A DNA stretch of 64,000 bases, taken from contig CP136066.1 in the NCBI GenBank assembly GCA_032622095.1, positions 146,287,559 to 146,351,558 of the forward strand. The letters are read 5' to 3'. A program made the translations under genes and the position numbers. Positions 31,043 through 43,726 of the stretch are shown in pieces. Positions within the stretch are counted from its first letter, which is position 1, and the number at the start of each line of letters is the position of its first letter. This stretch comes from Siphonodentalium dalli (taxonomy: Eukaryota > Mollusca > Scaphopoda > Gadilida > Siphonodentaliidae). Under the pieces are notes generated by a model. It saw only the letters and a list, made by a program, of their open reading frames with translations. It searched no databases and was not told the origin of the DNA.

Positions 31043-31165
31043 CAGCCCTTTTAATTCAGATTGTTTGGCTTCGGCAATCTGCTACGGCAACCCTTTATCG
31101 TGGCCCAGTTTGCTTCAGCAAATGGCTTCGGCATTGCCGATTGCCATAGCCAATTATGAGGGCTG
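31043..31165. mobile_element. MITE with CAGCCCT termini, copy 3
   Basis: 123 bp in the opposite orientation to copies 1 and 2: starts CAGCCCTTTTAATT and ends AATTATGAGGGCTG. The flanks do not show the 7-bp duplication, so the copy is older or the flank has changed. Confidence 0.8.
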
Positions 31166-31225
31166 ACTTAGAGGTGATATGTCAAGGCGAAGTTATGGAT
31201 AAACCTATATAACCATGAATTGTGC

Positions 31226-31816
31226 TTAAAGGGGTACTGTACGCCTTTTTCGTTAAATTTCCGGTGACAACAACGATCTAATATCGATAATATATACAAA
31301 CATAAGTAATTTGAGTCGAAGATGTATTCTGTAAACGCTCAGGTTAATAGGCTATCTTAAAATTTAATCATTTAAAATTTAATAATTTGATATAAATTGA
31401 ATTTATGACTGGAGCCATAAAATGGCGTCAATTAAATTACGAATTACCGTAATCAAAAACAGTAATTGAGGGATACTGGATTTTTAAACCGATCGCACAC
31501 ACGATCGATTAAAATATTATGATGATACGGGGAGAACACTCAAGCCACTCACTGACTAGCGACGATACAATAACTTAAATGATTATATGGGACTAGTATG
31601 CATATAATATAACTTTTATTTGATTCATTTGGTTGAAAACTTTACAAAAATTACTCGACAACGACAATTTGTATTTTTGCATTCCGGTAAATTTGTCATC
31701 CGTAACATGACTTCGTACTCAACAGACTTTCAAATAATGGAAAAATTGTTACCTTATTCTCCGACTCGGAGACTATAGAAACCAACAACAACATTTGGCG
31801 TACAGTACCCCTTTAA
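31226..31816. mobile_element. TTAA-flanked element, AGGGGTACTGTACGCC termini
   Basis: Terminal inverted repeats AGGGGTACTGTACGCC (31230-31245) and its exact complement (31797-31812) enclose 583 bp and are flanked by TTAA on both sides (31226-31229, 31813-31816). TTAAAGGRR ends are characteristic of T2/Kolobok-type MITEs. No transposase frame is present. The outer flanks AATTGTGC and GCGCAATT also mirror each other, so the target itself was palindromic. Confidence 0.9.
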
Positions 31817-31870
31817 GCGCAATTAATTATTAAATGTGAATTTGGCCTCCCATACAATGATACATAGAGG

Positions 31871-32007
31871 ATATCCACACTTTTTCAGTGGATATGGGTT
31901 ATATCTCATGAGTGATGACAAAACATTGAATTTCCACGAGTGGAAATTCAAATGTTTTGTCTTCACGAATGAGATTTAACCCATATCCACTGAAAAAGTG
32001 TGGATAT
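31871..32007. repeat. Long palindrome with 2-nt loop
   Basis: Arms 31871-31937 and 31940-32007 pair with few mismatches; landmarks ATATCCACACTTTTTCAGTG and GACAAAACATT are mirrored, and the centre is TTTCCACGAGTGGAAA. Shortly upstream, TGAATTTGGCCTCCC (31841-31855) is identical to the complement of the left end of the 45322 element. Confidence 0.9.
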
Positions 32008-32086
32008 TCTGTTTATTATATACTTTAGTTACTTGCCTATGGCCCCCACATGGCCCAATGAATGTCAATAGATCAGAAATTTCACC

Positions 32087-32161
32087 AGTGGGATATCACT
32101 TATATCTCACTAGTGGGATATCACTTATATCTCACTAGTGGGATATCACTTATATCTCACT
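32087..32161 (+). repeat. Three exact 25-bp tandem units
   Basis: AGTGGGATATCACTTATATC plus TCACT repeated three times without change. Each unit is itself partly palindromic (GTGGGATATC with GATATAAGTGATAT). Confidence 0.95.
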
Positions 32162-34854
32162 GCTAAAACCTTATAATTCATGGGCAAGTATATAATAAAA
32201 TACAATTATACATGGCATGATCTATCACACATGTATGTAGGCCAACAAATTATGAACAATATGCTACAGTACAAATAGTACAATGCCAGTACATCATCAT
32301 CAATCATGCACAGTTGCACTAGTACTGCCAGTGGCAGCTGGACCAGGGGCCATGGCAGCTGGACCAGGAGCCAGGCAAAGGCCTGTTTTAATATTCATAC
32401 GAACCATAGTCATAGCCTAATGCCAGTAGCCATGAGTAGGTCACGACAATATGTGCGCCAAGTGTGTGTGTTTTTATTTTGTTTAGGCCTACTAACTTTT
32501 AGTTTTACCATGAATTCTCCAAACTCCCACTGAATATACTACACAATTTGGCCATATTCGTATATAGCGCCATTAAAAGAATATATTTTGATAACATATG
32601 GAGACGGAAATGTGTTACCAACAGCGATTTCTCAGTGCCACGATTTCTCAGTGCCAACTTCAACATTCGGAGTTTTGCACCGCCATGATTTTGTGTACTT
32701 AGATTGACGTCATTTTATAGAGAAATATTTGACGTAGTTCACACCGGAAATAATATTTCTCATGAAATACATCGCATATTTTAATTGCAAATTTTCCAAA
32801 AGTAAATAAAATGTATCACACAATAAACTGTACACTAATAATGAGGGGTATTGTTTTGTTTTCGCATATTTAATCAGGATAACGTGATAAATATCGGTAT
32901 CATTGCAGCCTGGTCCGGGTATCGACACTAATATTTTTTCACTTGTACTCAATGAGGTCTATCGCTAGTCTTGCCAAAACAGAACAGTATTTCCCTCAGT
33001 CGCTTTTAAATCACGTTCATATTGTGAGATGAGTAACTTAATTATCACAATTATATATCCTGAACCTGGGTGAAACTGTACCGGTATCATGCAGTTAGGG
33101 AACCTATGTAACTTTATCACTAAAACCGATGTGACCAAAGTAGCATTATATACAATTCCATTTCTGACACTGTTGTTCTTTGTCAATTCGTCCGGGCCGT
33201 ATGCCCATCAGTCTAGCTAGGGTATACGTACAAACATATAAATCAATATATGCATGGGAGCATTTTACATGTTTTAATTGTCCGCCTAAATCTAGGAGAT
33301 GGTATCCGTGCACGATTTGTAACTATAATGCATCGGCAGCATCGCGATGCCGTGTCACGAGATATTTATTAGACCTGCGTATGGTCGAACATTAGTAGAT
33401 CGGGTCTCCATTTTGAACATCGCGCATTTCTCCACAAGTAGGCCTACCACTAATCAGTTGGTTGATGCCAACTGGAATATTAGTTGTTTTAATTACACAG
33501 ACCATGATGTCACTATAGAAGACTGTCCGACGCGCTTTAATTCTCAAGAGAGCTACCGGTACATTAGCACATCACCGATCATAGTACCACAGGTGATAAA
33601 AGAGATGTCATGTTTTATCAATCATAAGATTAATAAAATAACTTGATATGTCAGACACGATAGAAATATGAGAAATATAACATAAATATAGGTTCTTGAT
33701 AGGTACATGAATTCCCGAGAAAGTAGAAACACGCGCAATTAGGGAGTAATATAAACTCACTTTTCAGACTATTCTTTCAATTTATAAATATTCGACAGCT
33801 GCAGAATAGCTATAGGCCTACACATGTAGATAGCGCAATTATTTTAGATCGATTACACATAGTTTTACTGCAGCGAAATCCACCATCAAATGGAGCGGAA
33901 GATGATAGTTTACTCATAAGCATCAAACATATTTGGAGTCAAGCGTTTGTGACTGGATTTTACTTCCCTTTATGGGGATTCGAGATATCGGGTTTATTAA
34001 AATGGGATTGATCTGCAACGAAATACAATTTAAAATCTGTAGAATTGAAATCATAATACTGCTCTACAGATGGTGTAATTTAGGGATCATAATTTATTTC
34101 TTACCTGATTTTCTTGTTCCGGTTTCGTGACATCCTGCATGTGCAAAACACGAGTTGTTGCGATCTCCAGGTAATATGAGCCAAGATTAAGATAAAAAAA
34201 AACCCCAACAGACTGCAACAGCCAATATATATGCATCACGAGTGTACAGGCTGGTATAAACACATGCTCATCCCTGGTTAAGTGGGCCCACACCTGGTTA
34301 AGGGAACATAAGTGGTCTTGCTATACTATTTTATGACCCTGGTGTGTCCTGCTGAATTGTTGATGCTGATACGCATACTCATGCTGTTAAAACATGTATT
34401 GTGCGTTTTTCTTGTCTAGTCGACATGAAACATTCATAAACATAATGATATATTTTTAAATATTTTAGTCATGGTCGTTCAGGTATACATACATGCAGCT
34501 AAATAGCCATCTAAGTTTGACCAGTTTGCAACAAATGTTTCATTATTAAAATATTGTACAATATGTTTATAATGTTTCGGAGTTATAAACATAATGGCTT
34601 TTCCTGCATTTGTGACAATGATAGAAAAAATAATGACACATTTTCTTAACAGCATCAACTTGCCATACCAGCATCATAGCAATTAGCAGGACAACTTAAG
34701 CAGGTGGACCCTGCTAATTTGCCATCGTACTAGTGGGTCCTGCTGAAACCTGGATTGCTATGGCACTGTTATGGAAATGTACCATTATTTTTGCTAAAGT
34801 TGTACTTTTGCTGTCTTTGGCTAATACGTGCAATTGGAGAAAAACTAATACAAA
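32162..34854. other. Long stretch without a recognised gene
   Basis: Several frames of 60-100 codons on both strands (for example about 33347-33646 plus, 32710-32952 minus, 34087-34293 minus) lack domains, starts in context or splice borders that I can support. GAACCATATGTTT-like and CTGCTGAAACCTGG segments near 34.3-34.8 kb precede the array at 34855. Confidence 0.4.
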
Positions 34855-35386
34855 GAGTAAAATCCAAAATGGCCATTGGTGGCCATATTATTTTTGCCGA
34901 ATGACCCCAAAATGACTCGTTCCCATCAAGAGGTCACCCCGATGATCCATGTGGAGTTTGGTGATGATCGGATCAGGGATGTGGTCTGTAGGATGTGTCA
35001 AAGGATTTAGTGATACAAAGAGTAAAATCCAAGACGGCCATGTTTTTTTGGCCAAATGATCCTAAAATGACTCGTTCCCATCTACATGTAATGTCAACAT
35101 TCATGACAAATTTTATGATGATCACACAAACAGTACTGCCTGTAGCCCGCGCCAATGGATTTAAGTTTGAAATCCAAGATGGCCACCAGCGGCCATGTTT
35201 TTTGGCCGAATGACCCCAAAATGACCCGTTCCCATCTGCATGTCAATGTCAACATTCATGACAAATTTCATAAAGATCAGACCAAAGATAAGACCTGTAG
35301 CCCGCGCCAAAGGAACTTGTTGACGTACACACACACACACACACGCATGGCAATAGCTCAAACTTACAAAGTAAGTTGAGCTAATA
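34855..35386 (+). repeat. Hairpin-ended element, type A/B units
   Basis: Three units with AAAATGGCCATTGGTGGCCAT, AAGACGGCCATG and AAGATGGCCACCAGCGGCCAT palindromes, a (CA)n tract (35324-35343), GCATGGCAATAGCTC and the terminal hairpin 35355-35382. The first unit carries the type B CATCAAGAGGTCACCCC segment, so types A and B mix in one element. Confidence 0.85.
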
Positions 35387-35566
35387 ATGGCTTTACCTCC
35401 ATTTGTTCAGATCGGTCAAAGGTTGCGAAAATAACAGCAATTTCCTTAACAGCATCAGTTTACCACACCAGCATAATATCAATTCAGCAGGACCCACATC
35501 ATCATAGCAAGATTATGAGCCAATAGCTACATTTGTTCTTATAAAGATCACACACTTTCCTTTGAC

Positions 35567-36271
35567 ATAACGATCGGCAGAACACGATCGGCAGATGTTA
35601 ACCCATCCCTTGGCGATAGTAAATTACTATGATCGGAATCATAAATGAGAGTTTTGACGTTGAATTATAGAGTATACTGTTATGTACTATTATAGACAAA
35701 TGTACATCACACAAATTATTGGAATGTATGGGTCACTCGCATATATATAAGAGAATGCACTGGTACAGGATATGTAATGCTGCACCACCACAGCCTTAGG
35801 TTAAATGTGAAAAAGGTGACCTGGACATGGAATACTTGGGTTATGTGAGTCAAAACAAATTTACCAGTACATAACACAATATTATGGACCGATTTAAACC
35901 AAATTTGGTGTGGTGACCCCGGGTACCCTTGGCAGAGTTATAATGGTGTTAGTTTTTCAAATTTTGTTAGCTTAAAATATATATTTGTTTAATTATTTAA
36001 ACAATATTTTTTTTTTGAGTGAATATATTTTTTTCGAAAAAGGGCCATAACTCAGTTAAATATAGTCTGATCAAACCCATATTCAAACTCGATCTGTATT
36101 TTGGGTTGAGAAACTCGCATACTAAATTTAGTTGCGATCAGATAGAAAATATTTGAGTTGTCTCACCATGCGTAAAGTGTCTACGGACAGACAGACAGAC
36201 AGATGCACGACGAGTGGTCAATCCGGACAACGACACTATGTTTACCATACTATGGTATGGGTAAACATAAA
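35567..36271 (+). repeat. Interspersed composite element, copy 1
   Basis: Begins ATAACGATCGGCAGATGTTA, contains TATAAGAGAATGCACTGG and CCAAATTTGGTGTGGTGAC, then GGGCCATAACTCAGTTAAA, a GACAGACA tract and the terminal hairpin GTTTACCATACTATGGTATG. Related copies: 36933-37610, 46942-48088 and 51436-52576. Non-coding; class unknown. Confidence 0.8.
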
Positions 36272-36479
36272 ACTGAGTTACATGTAGTTCAAAGGTTTCA
36301 TATTGAGTGGAATTGTTTGTTTTTGTGCATTACCACAAATAATGTTGTTAACATCTAAAGGTATAGATGACTGAGATATTTTGAGAATTTTCAGGTAATG
36401 GTGGTTGTTGGAATTGCAAACAGGCATGACGAGAAAAGTTATAGGTCACAAAACATACATAACATAATACCAGCTTTAA

Positions 36480-36915
36480 AATGTTAGCACATTTGGTGAT
36501 GATTGCATCAGGGATGTGGCCTGGAGGGTGTGCCAAAGGATTTAGTCATACAAAGAGTAAAATCCAAGATGGCTGCTGGCGGCCATGCTTTTTAACAGAA
36601 TTCAGAACAAATGATAAGCTCCCATCAAGAGGTAATCCCGAGGATCCATCTGAAGTTTGGTGATGATCGGATGAGGGATATGGCCTGTAGGGTGTGCCAA
36701 AGGATTTAGCGATGCAAAGAGTAAAATCCAAGATGGCTGCCAACTGCCATGTTTTTCATCGAAAACTTTTCAAATTAGATAGCTCCTATATGTGATCCCA
36801 AACATGTCTGTAAATTTAAAAAACATTTCGCCATGCATTAATATTGGTTGCAGAATGTGCGGATGGATTCATATGTGAAATCCCATATGGCCATTGGGAG
36901 CCATGTTTTTAACAG
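36480..36915 (+). repeat. Type B array, about three units
   Basis: AAGATGGCTGC palindromes near 36567 and 36731 and a third decayed one near 36885; includes GATCCATCTGAAGTTTGGTG and AAAGGATTTAG. It lacks the terminal hairpin. Confidence 0.8.
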
Positions 36916-36932
36916 ATTTCAGAAACGAGAGG

Positions 36933-37610
36933 GCGATCACGATCGGCAGATGTTAACCCATCCCTTAGCAAAAGTAAATTACTCTGATCGGAATCATAAA
37001 TGAGAGTTATGATGTTGAATTATAGAGTATACTGTTAGGTACTATTATAGACAATGCACACAACACAAATTATTGGAATTTATGTGTCACTCACATTTAT
37101 ATAAGAGAATGCACTGGAACAGGATCTGTAATGCTGAACCACCATAGCATTGAGTTAAATGTGAAAAGGTGACCTGAACATGAAATACTTGGTCAAGAGA
37201 TTCCAATATAATGATAATGTATCAAATTCTACCCACAACAGCCATCAAGATAAACACCTCACTGCTGACCGATTAGTATCAATTATACAGCAGAGATGTC
37301 AACAAATCACAGGCTTATGTTAAATAGGGCAAGGAATTCAAACTAAAAATATTTGTTAAGAGTGAATATATTTTTTTCGAAAAAAGGCCAGAAATCAGTT
37401 TAAAATAGTCTGATCAAACACATATTCAAACTCGATCTGTCTTTTGTGCTGAGAAATTCATATACAAAATTTGGTTCCGATCAGATAGAAAATGTTTGAT
37501 TTATCGCACCATGTGTACAGTGTCTACAGACAATCAGACGGATGGACTAATGACAGTTGGTCAATCCAGATGTTGACACTTCCATAATATGATATGGGTA
37601 AACATAAAAA
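36933..37610 (+). repeat. Interspersed composite element, copy 2
   Basis: Same order of landmarks as 35567-36271 but with an AAATTTGGTGTGG segment missing and a shortened, mutated end (CATAATATGATATGGGTAAA). Confidence 0.75.
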
Positions 37611-38094
37611 TTAGTCTTTTGTGGGTACTTAAGAATCAATTTTCCCATCCCCACTAGCATGGGCATGCATTTGATTTTTTTGTCTGTGAAACACTGGACA
37701 AATGACAAAATATGTGATAAAACATAATTTATTCCCATCTTTCCTGGCATAGAGACCTATCAGAAATCAAGACTAAGAGTGCACATTAATTACTGGTACA
37801 TACAGTCTAACGTACACAGCCATATAATTGCCTCAGATCTGTGGAGAAACACAGTGCAAGGCCATTAAAATTATTCCTTCCACAACACAGTTCCTGGGCA
37901 TATACGCTATACTGCATAGAGCTGCAGCCTGAATACCAGTGTCCTATAAAAGTATATCTGGTTACACTTCACACTGATGGCTAAATAGAACTATAATTAT
38001 CAATTATACAGATTTACTGTTTGTCTCTCACAGAGCTAAAGTGATACCACTGATAATCAATTAGCTGTAGGCTGCTATGGTTATCTGTTCAATT
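37611..38094. other. No recognised feature
   Basis: Spacer between repeats; nothing supported. Confidence 0.4.
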
Positions 38095-38570
38095 CTTAGT
38101 TGAAAAAGTGCCATAACTCTTGTACAAAATGTCAGATCTAACCCATATTCAAACTCGATCTGTATTTTGAGTTGAGAAACTCACATACTATATTTGGGTC
38201 CTATCAGTCGAAAAATGGTTGATTTAGCGAAGCATGCATGAATTCTATGTCAAAGGGCCATAACTCCAATAAAAATATCGGATCAAACCCATATTCGACC
38301 TCGATCTGTATTTTGGGCTGACAAACTCGCATACCAAATTTGGTTCCGATCAGATGAAAATTGTTTGAGTTATGACAGCATGCATGAATTCGAAATCGAA
38401 AAAGGGCCATAACTCCATATAAAAAACTCGGATCAAACCCATATTCGAACTCGATCTGTATTTTGGACTGAGAAACCCATTAAAAAAATTTGGTTCCGGT
38501 CGGATAGAAATTGTTTGAGTTATCGCACCATGTGTAAAGTGTATACAGACAGACAGACGGACGGACTAAC
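38095..38570 (+). repeat. Tandem ~145-bp GGGCCATAACTC units
   Basis: Three units containing AAGGGCCATAACTC or a close form, CCATATTCRAACTCGATCTG, TATTTTGGGCTGA and TTTGGTTCCGATCAGATAG; ends in GACAGACAGACGGACGGAC. The same unit forms the second half of the composite elements. Confidence 0.85.
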
Positions 38571-38895
38571 GACGAAGTTTGGTGACAATCGGATAAGAAA
38601 TGTGACCTGTAGAGTGTGCTAAAGGATTTAGTCATACAAAGAGTATAATCCAAGATAGCCACTGGCAGCCATGTTTTTTTTAACAGAATTCGGTAAAAAT
38701 AGTAAGATCCCATCTAGAGATCACCCCGAAGATCCGTATGAAGTTTGGTGATGAGGGATGTGGCCTGTATGGTGTGCCAAAGGATATAGCAATGCAAAGA
38801 GTAAAATCCAAGATGGCCGCAATCGGCCATGTTTTTCATAGAAAATTTTTCAAATTCAATAGCTTTCATCTAGAGGTGATCCCAAACATGCGTGT
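38571..38895 (+). repeat. Type B units, two copies
   Basis: ATAGCCACTGGCAGCCATG near 38655 and AAGATGGCCGCAATCGGCCA near 38811, with the type B CATCTAGAGATCACCCC segment between. It directly abuts the GACAGACA end of the preceding array. Confidence 0.8.
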
Positions 38896-39464
38896 AAGTT
38901 TTAACAAGAGCATTGCTAGGGCGTGGCAAAATACGCCCTTTAGCCATTTATAATTGTACTATCGCATAATAAGATAATACTTTTTGAGCTTACATTTGAA
39001 GAAAATCTGATATACCCCTAATTTCAATGTCAAAATATGGTCAAATTCTAAGTTGAAAAAGGGCCGTAACTCATGTAAAAATAACTGGACGGAACCATAT
39101 TCGAACATGGCCTGTATCTTTAGCTGGGAAATACACATACCAACTTTGGTTCAGATCAAATAATCCAAACTGGAGTTATTGGTCAGAAACCGAAAATGTT
39201 AACAGAAGTCAAATTGTAAGTCGAAAAAGGGCCGTAACTCAGGTAAAAATAATTGGACGGAACCCATATTCGAACTTGCCTGTATCTTTAGCTGGGAAAT
39301 ACACATACCAACTTTGGTTCAGATCAAATAATCCAAACTGGAGTTATCGATCGGAAACCAAAAATGTTAACAGACAGACAGACGGACAGACTGATAACAT
39401 AATACGACCCTTTTTCAAAAAGAGCATATCAAAACATTTCAACAATAATTGTGGGCTGATGGAT
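38896..39464 (+). repeat. Two ~175-bp GGGCCGTAACTC units with flanks
   Basis: AAAAAGGGCCGTAACTC, AATTGGACGGAACC, GTATCTTTAGCTGGGAAATA and AACTTTGGTTCAGATCAAAT recur at about 39055 and 39225; ends in ACAGACAGACAGACGGACAG near 39370. A relative of the 38095 family. Confidence 0.8.
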
Positions 39465-39580
39465 TCAAATCTAAAATCCAATATGGCCATGATTTTTAAC
39501 AGAATTCAGTGTGCTTTAAAAAAGGATTTAGTCTTGCAAAGAGTAAAATCCAAAATGGACGCTGGCAGCCATGTTTTTTG
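39465..39580 (+). repeat. Fragment of type B repeat
   Basis: ATATGGCCATGATTTTTAAC and AAAATGGACGCTGGCAGCCA in about 110 bp, with AAAGGATTTAGTCTTGCAAA between. Confidence 0.75.
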
Positions 39581-41525
39581 GGATGTGCTAAACACTAAAC
39601 ATCTATATATGCATATTGAACATACAAATAAAATAATTATTTAGTACAGCAACTCATTGTGTTCCCACCCAGAGACTTTGTAATTTTGAATGCACTCTAA
39701 ATCACACTGTGTAATCACATAAATGTGGTTCAGTCCCAAATCCAGTTTTCAATAGTTATATGTTCACAGTGTAATTCAATTATTTCTTCATATGACCAAG
39801 TAGACGAGTTATTCAGTCATAGTGACATTGAGAGAAATAGAGCTTAGATCCCATGTTTTATGAGAAAAAGTCTTGTACATAAGCGTACCTCTATGACATT
39901 TCCATATAAAATATTGAAATAAATGTCAGTATTTTCTTTTATTAGATTATATCATTTTATTGTTGTTTGGCTTAAATCATACTTACACCATACAAAATCA
40001 AACATATAAAAGTAGAATTGAGCATTTATTTGTGCATTGAGGTCAGAATTCATTACACAGAGTTATTTGGTATAAAACTGTTGAATTGTGTAGGCACGAT
40101 TAATGCTACACAACAAAACAAGTGACAATAGTGACATTTCTGTCAATACAACTATGACTGAAACCTGGTCTAAGTGATACATCATATATGTACTTTATTT
40201 GACTCATCACAGACTTTTAAAAATTTGTGTCAGAGGGAAAAATTTAAACCTATGATAGGAATAAAGTTTTTTTTATTATTATATATAAGATAACATTGAT
40301 AGACCCATATGCCATATGTTCTAAGAGCAGCATATTTTATCATATCAATCTTGTTGCACAAAGTGTATCATCTGTCCTTGATCCAAGCATGTAGGAAATG
40401 GATGCCTGCTTCAAAGGTGAACTACTTTATCTTCTACATACAGGTCAAATTTCCTATAAAAAAAAGAAGTGATACAAAATATATAAGTAATTCAAAATAA
40501 CAGTCAAATTATAAATTGGTCCACATTCAATAAAATAATTTTGTGGTTGGCATGCACATCAAATTCAAAGGCTTGGGTTGAAGGTTTCTATTTTGAAGCA
40601 TGGCATGAATGGCATGCAATCAGCATGAATGGACAAGCAGCCACCGGTGGCGTTTTCCCCCACCTACATGTAGATGGGCAAATTTGGGGATGGGCCTTAT
40701 CAAAATATGCTAAAAAATAATTTAAATCAGTGTTAATATTTGTTTTAGTTTGGGCTTCGTTTTGTTAGATTGAGCAAGGAATTCAATCTTTAAAAAAATA
40801 TATATATTAAAACAATATATATAAATCAAAATGTTTCAATGACCAAATGTGCTTGAAGCGCACAAAGTGGCCACCGCTAAATGAAGGCTCTGTCTAAGAT
40901 CAAGATGTGTGCGAAGTCCCACAAAGGGGGCCACTGGTAGCTCCGATGCTGAATATAGGCTCCTAAAGCTGCCCAAAGGGGGCCTTTTTCACCTAGTTTA
41001 GTATAATGGAAGTAAGTTGCATAAGTGGTGTGGAATATGTTAGATAATGGGCTGGTTGACAAACTAATCAGGAATATAGTTAGAAATTATGAAAATTTGT
41101 GTATTCTGCACAATGACTTAGGTTTACAGATGATCAGCAATTTATAAAACATTTTTTTTTCAATTAAAACAGCTTCTGAAAAAGGTTAAACTGTTATTTG
41201 AACTATTTGAGATAATTCCCAGTCATATGGGTGATATCCGTAGAGTTTTATGCGATTTTAGACCAATTTTAGTGAAATTTGGGGTTTTACTACCCCCACC
41301 GCCCTGATTGGTCTGAGTTATTTGGGGCTGCTTTATTCTTCATTTTAATATGGGGGTATGATGTCATATCATGCAATTAAAAATATAACTCAATGCTATG
41401 ACACAAACAGAGCCTCCTGTCATAGAACAAAGATAATAAGCTATTTGGTGAGTGGATTGTTGTTTGAAATTTAAAAAATATGTTTTAAGTTCTTGGTACC
41501 TAAAGGGAAAAAATAAAATATTAGT
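39581..41525. other. Long stretch without a recognised gene
   Basis: AT-rich DNA with short, unsupported frames. A CAAAGTGGCCACCGCTAAAT to AAAGGGGGCCACTGGTAGCT stretch (about 40864-40940) shows weak internal repetition. Nothing else stands out. Confidence 0.4.
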
Positions 41526-42171
41526 TTAAAGTTACTCAATCCAATTAAACACCCTTAAATTACTATTTCTTTGGCTTTAGGGGAAAAAATATTTGATTCG
41601 AGTCAAGACACCTACTTTACTTGTATTTAAATTCATGCAGTACTATTTTTCGCACACCTTCTGAGTTTAAACTAATTTACCACAGGGAAAACAAGATCGA
41701 TGATTATGTTAATGAGGTACACACATTACAAAAGGTTGGACACTGAATGGATAACTACCCGTACAGATGTAGGCCTCAATTTAAATTTGGTCAACCAATA
41801 TCAGAAATCGAGTAAGGTACCCATCAAAGCTCAGAGTGATCAGATATCAATTTTTGAAGTTTGTTATTTCAATTGTCTGTGGCCCATAAACATGCCGTCA
41901 ACCGAATGGTCTCAGTCTAAATTGCAGATGAAGATGGACAACTCTAAAACAAGTAGTAATACGGCCAAATTTTGTGAATACTCAAGTGATAATATGGCAA
42001 TATTTCGTTGAAAAATTTTTTTTGGGGAAACTTGATACCATAGTTGACAGTGATTAGCATTATTTTGTTGCAATTAATCGATTCTGATAACTAAAGCGTA
42101 TTTTGAAGAAATGTTGTTGTTGTTCTATCTTGATGATATGGGGACCCTCTGATCGGATTGAGTACCTTTGA
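41526..42171. mobile_element. TTAA-type element related to 14059-14518
   Basis: Left end TTAA plus AGTTACTCAATCCA (41526-41543), right end complementary TCGGATTGAGTACCT plus TTGA. Shares CTATTTCTTTGGCTTT and TATTTGATTCGAGTC with the 14-kb element just inside the left end. About 638 bp; the right TTAA and left terminus are mutated, so this copy is older. No transposase frame. Confidence 0.7.
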
Positions 42172-43411
42172 CCCTTCAAATGTATTGAAATCCATTGTTT
42201 TTATGTCTTCTCTTTATAATTGTTCAGATTCTAAACAATATGTGAAATTTTTGATTTTTCATCAGATAGATCCAAAGAAATTCTTTGTTGAAAATCTCAT
42301 GCATTTTGCCTCGATTTATTCAAAATGTGTGTTAAGGGGGCTGGGTACAATAGAAAGTCAGTGGATGTATACACTTAAACCAGCTTCAACAGGAAAATTC
42401 ATCAAACTAATATCTGTACAAATGTACAGCTGCCATGGAAATCATATGACCAAATATGACTATTACAATGAAGACCAAAAAAGTGTAAGTAGAATATTGA
42501 AATTCTAATAAATAAATGTTTTCATTTATCTCACTACCCAGCTGCACTACCATCAAAATATCTCCAATTTCCATAGATATGACCAAGTTCACTTATACAT
42601 CCAATCAAAACTTACTTCTAGACATATTTTCAAAATATTTCAATGCCAACTTTCCACCCTCTGACAGAATGAAATCTGCTGCCATTCCTGATGTGGCATA
42701 CCAATTTAGTGCTGATGTATTGGAATTCTTTTTAAGATGAAAGAAAACAATGTCTTCTGCATGGAAAGATGTTTATCTGGAATGAAAATAAATAACATTA
42801 GAGCAAATTACAATTAAAATGCATTTTTTAATTATTAATCATTGAGATATTTATATTTGTTCGAGTTCAGTCAAAAATTGAGAAAAACTGACAAACTAAT
42901 GACATAACATAGGCAAAAAAATCAGGATAAATGTGATTTTGGCACTGAATTGAAGTATTGTGGCGAAGGCAACTCCCAAAAATTGCTGTAGTTATCAACT
43001 CCAATGAAAAAAAATCACAGAAAATTCACTGGAAAATTGATGAATGAAGGGCATATAAGTCAGGCAAAAAAATCCAGACAAACCTGGTTTGCCCACTGAT
43101 TTGATATTGTGATAAGCCACTTGGTGACAAAAAAATATTAAAATTGAAATGAAGAATTACTGATTCATGTTCTGTCCATCTCCTTAACACGTTGACTGCC
43201 ACTATGAGTTATCTCATATATTTTTTTTGGCAATTGTATCCCAGATACATGATTTCGGCAGTTAGTGTGTTAACATACTGGCTTAAGACTTGGAAATTCC
43301 CAAGTAATAGAGCGTATTCCACTAGTCATCAAATACATCCAAATTAATGTGCTGTGATTTAATTATCCTACAGTAGCATCCAACTTCAAATTTGAAGGGA
43401 GACTGATGCAA
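42172..43411. other. No recognised gene
   Basis: A plus-strand open frame (about 42158-42508) overlaps the end of the TTAA element and has no domain. The remainder is AT-rich. Confidence 0.4.
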
Positions 43412-43523
43412 ACTAGAAACAATACAAACAAATTTAAAATCATGAGACTGAGCCTTAAAAAGTTATGACTAGAAACAATTCAAACAAATTTAAAATCATG
43501 AGACTGAGGCTTTAAAAGTTATG
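43412..43523 (+). repeat. 56-bp tandem duplication
   Basis: ACTAGAAACAATWCAAACAA and CATGAGACTGAG recur at 43412 and 43468 with three or four differences. Confidence 0.9.
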
Positions 43524-43726
43524 ATCTATGAAAATGTGTGGCATCATCAAATTTACCAATTTTGGAAAATAATAAAAGAGAATTCACATGTTTGTTGTGT
43601 TGTCATCTCTTTTGTCACATCTTTAAATAGAAGCATTGCCTAATTGTTTATACACTGATATATGTGAACAATCCCGTAATGAATCAGAACTGACATTGAC
43701 ATTCTTTTCTATGTTCGCTGCAGTTG

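Noticed and set aside
31043-31172. 7-bp target duplication at the third CAGCCCT MITE
   Set aside because: The flanks CAAGAGG and ACTTAGA do not match, so no duplication can be claimed for this copy.
32087-32161. CRISPR-like array of 25-bp repeats
   Set aside because: The units are contiguous without spacers and the DNA is clearly eukaryotic.
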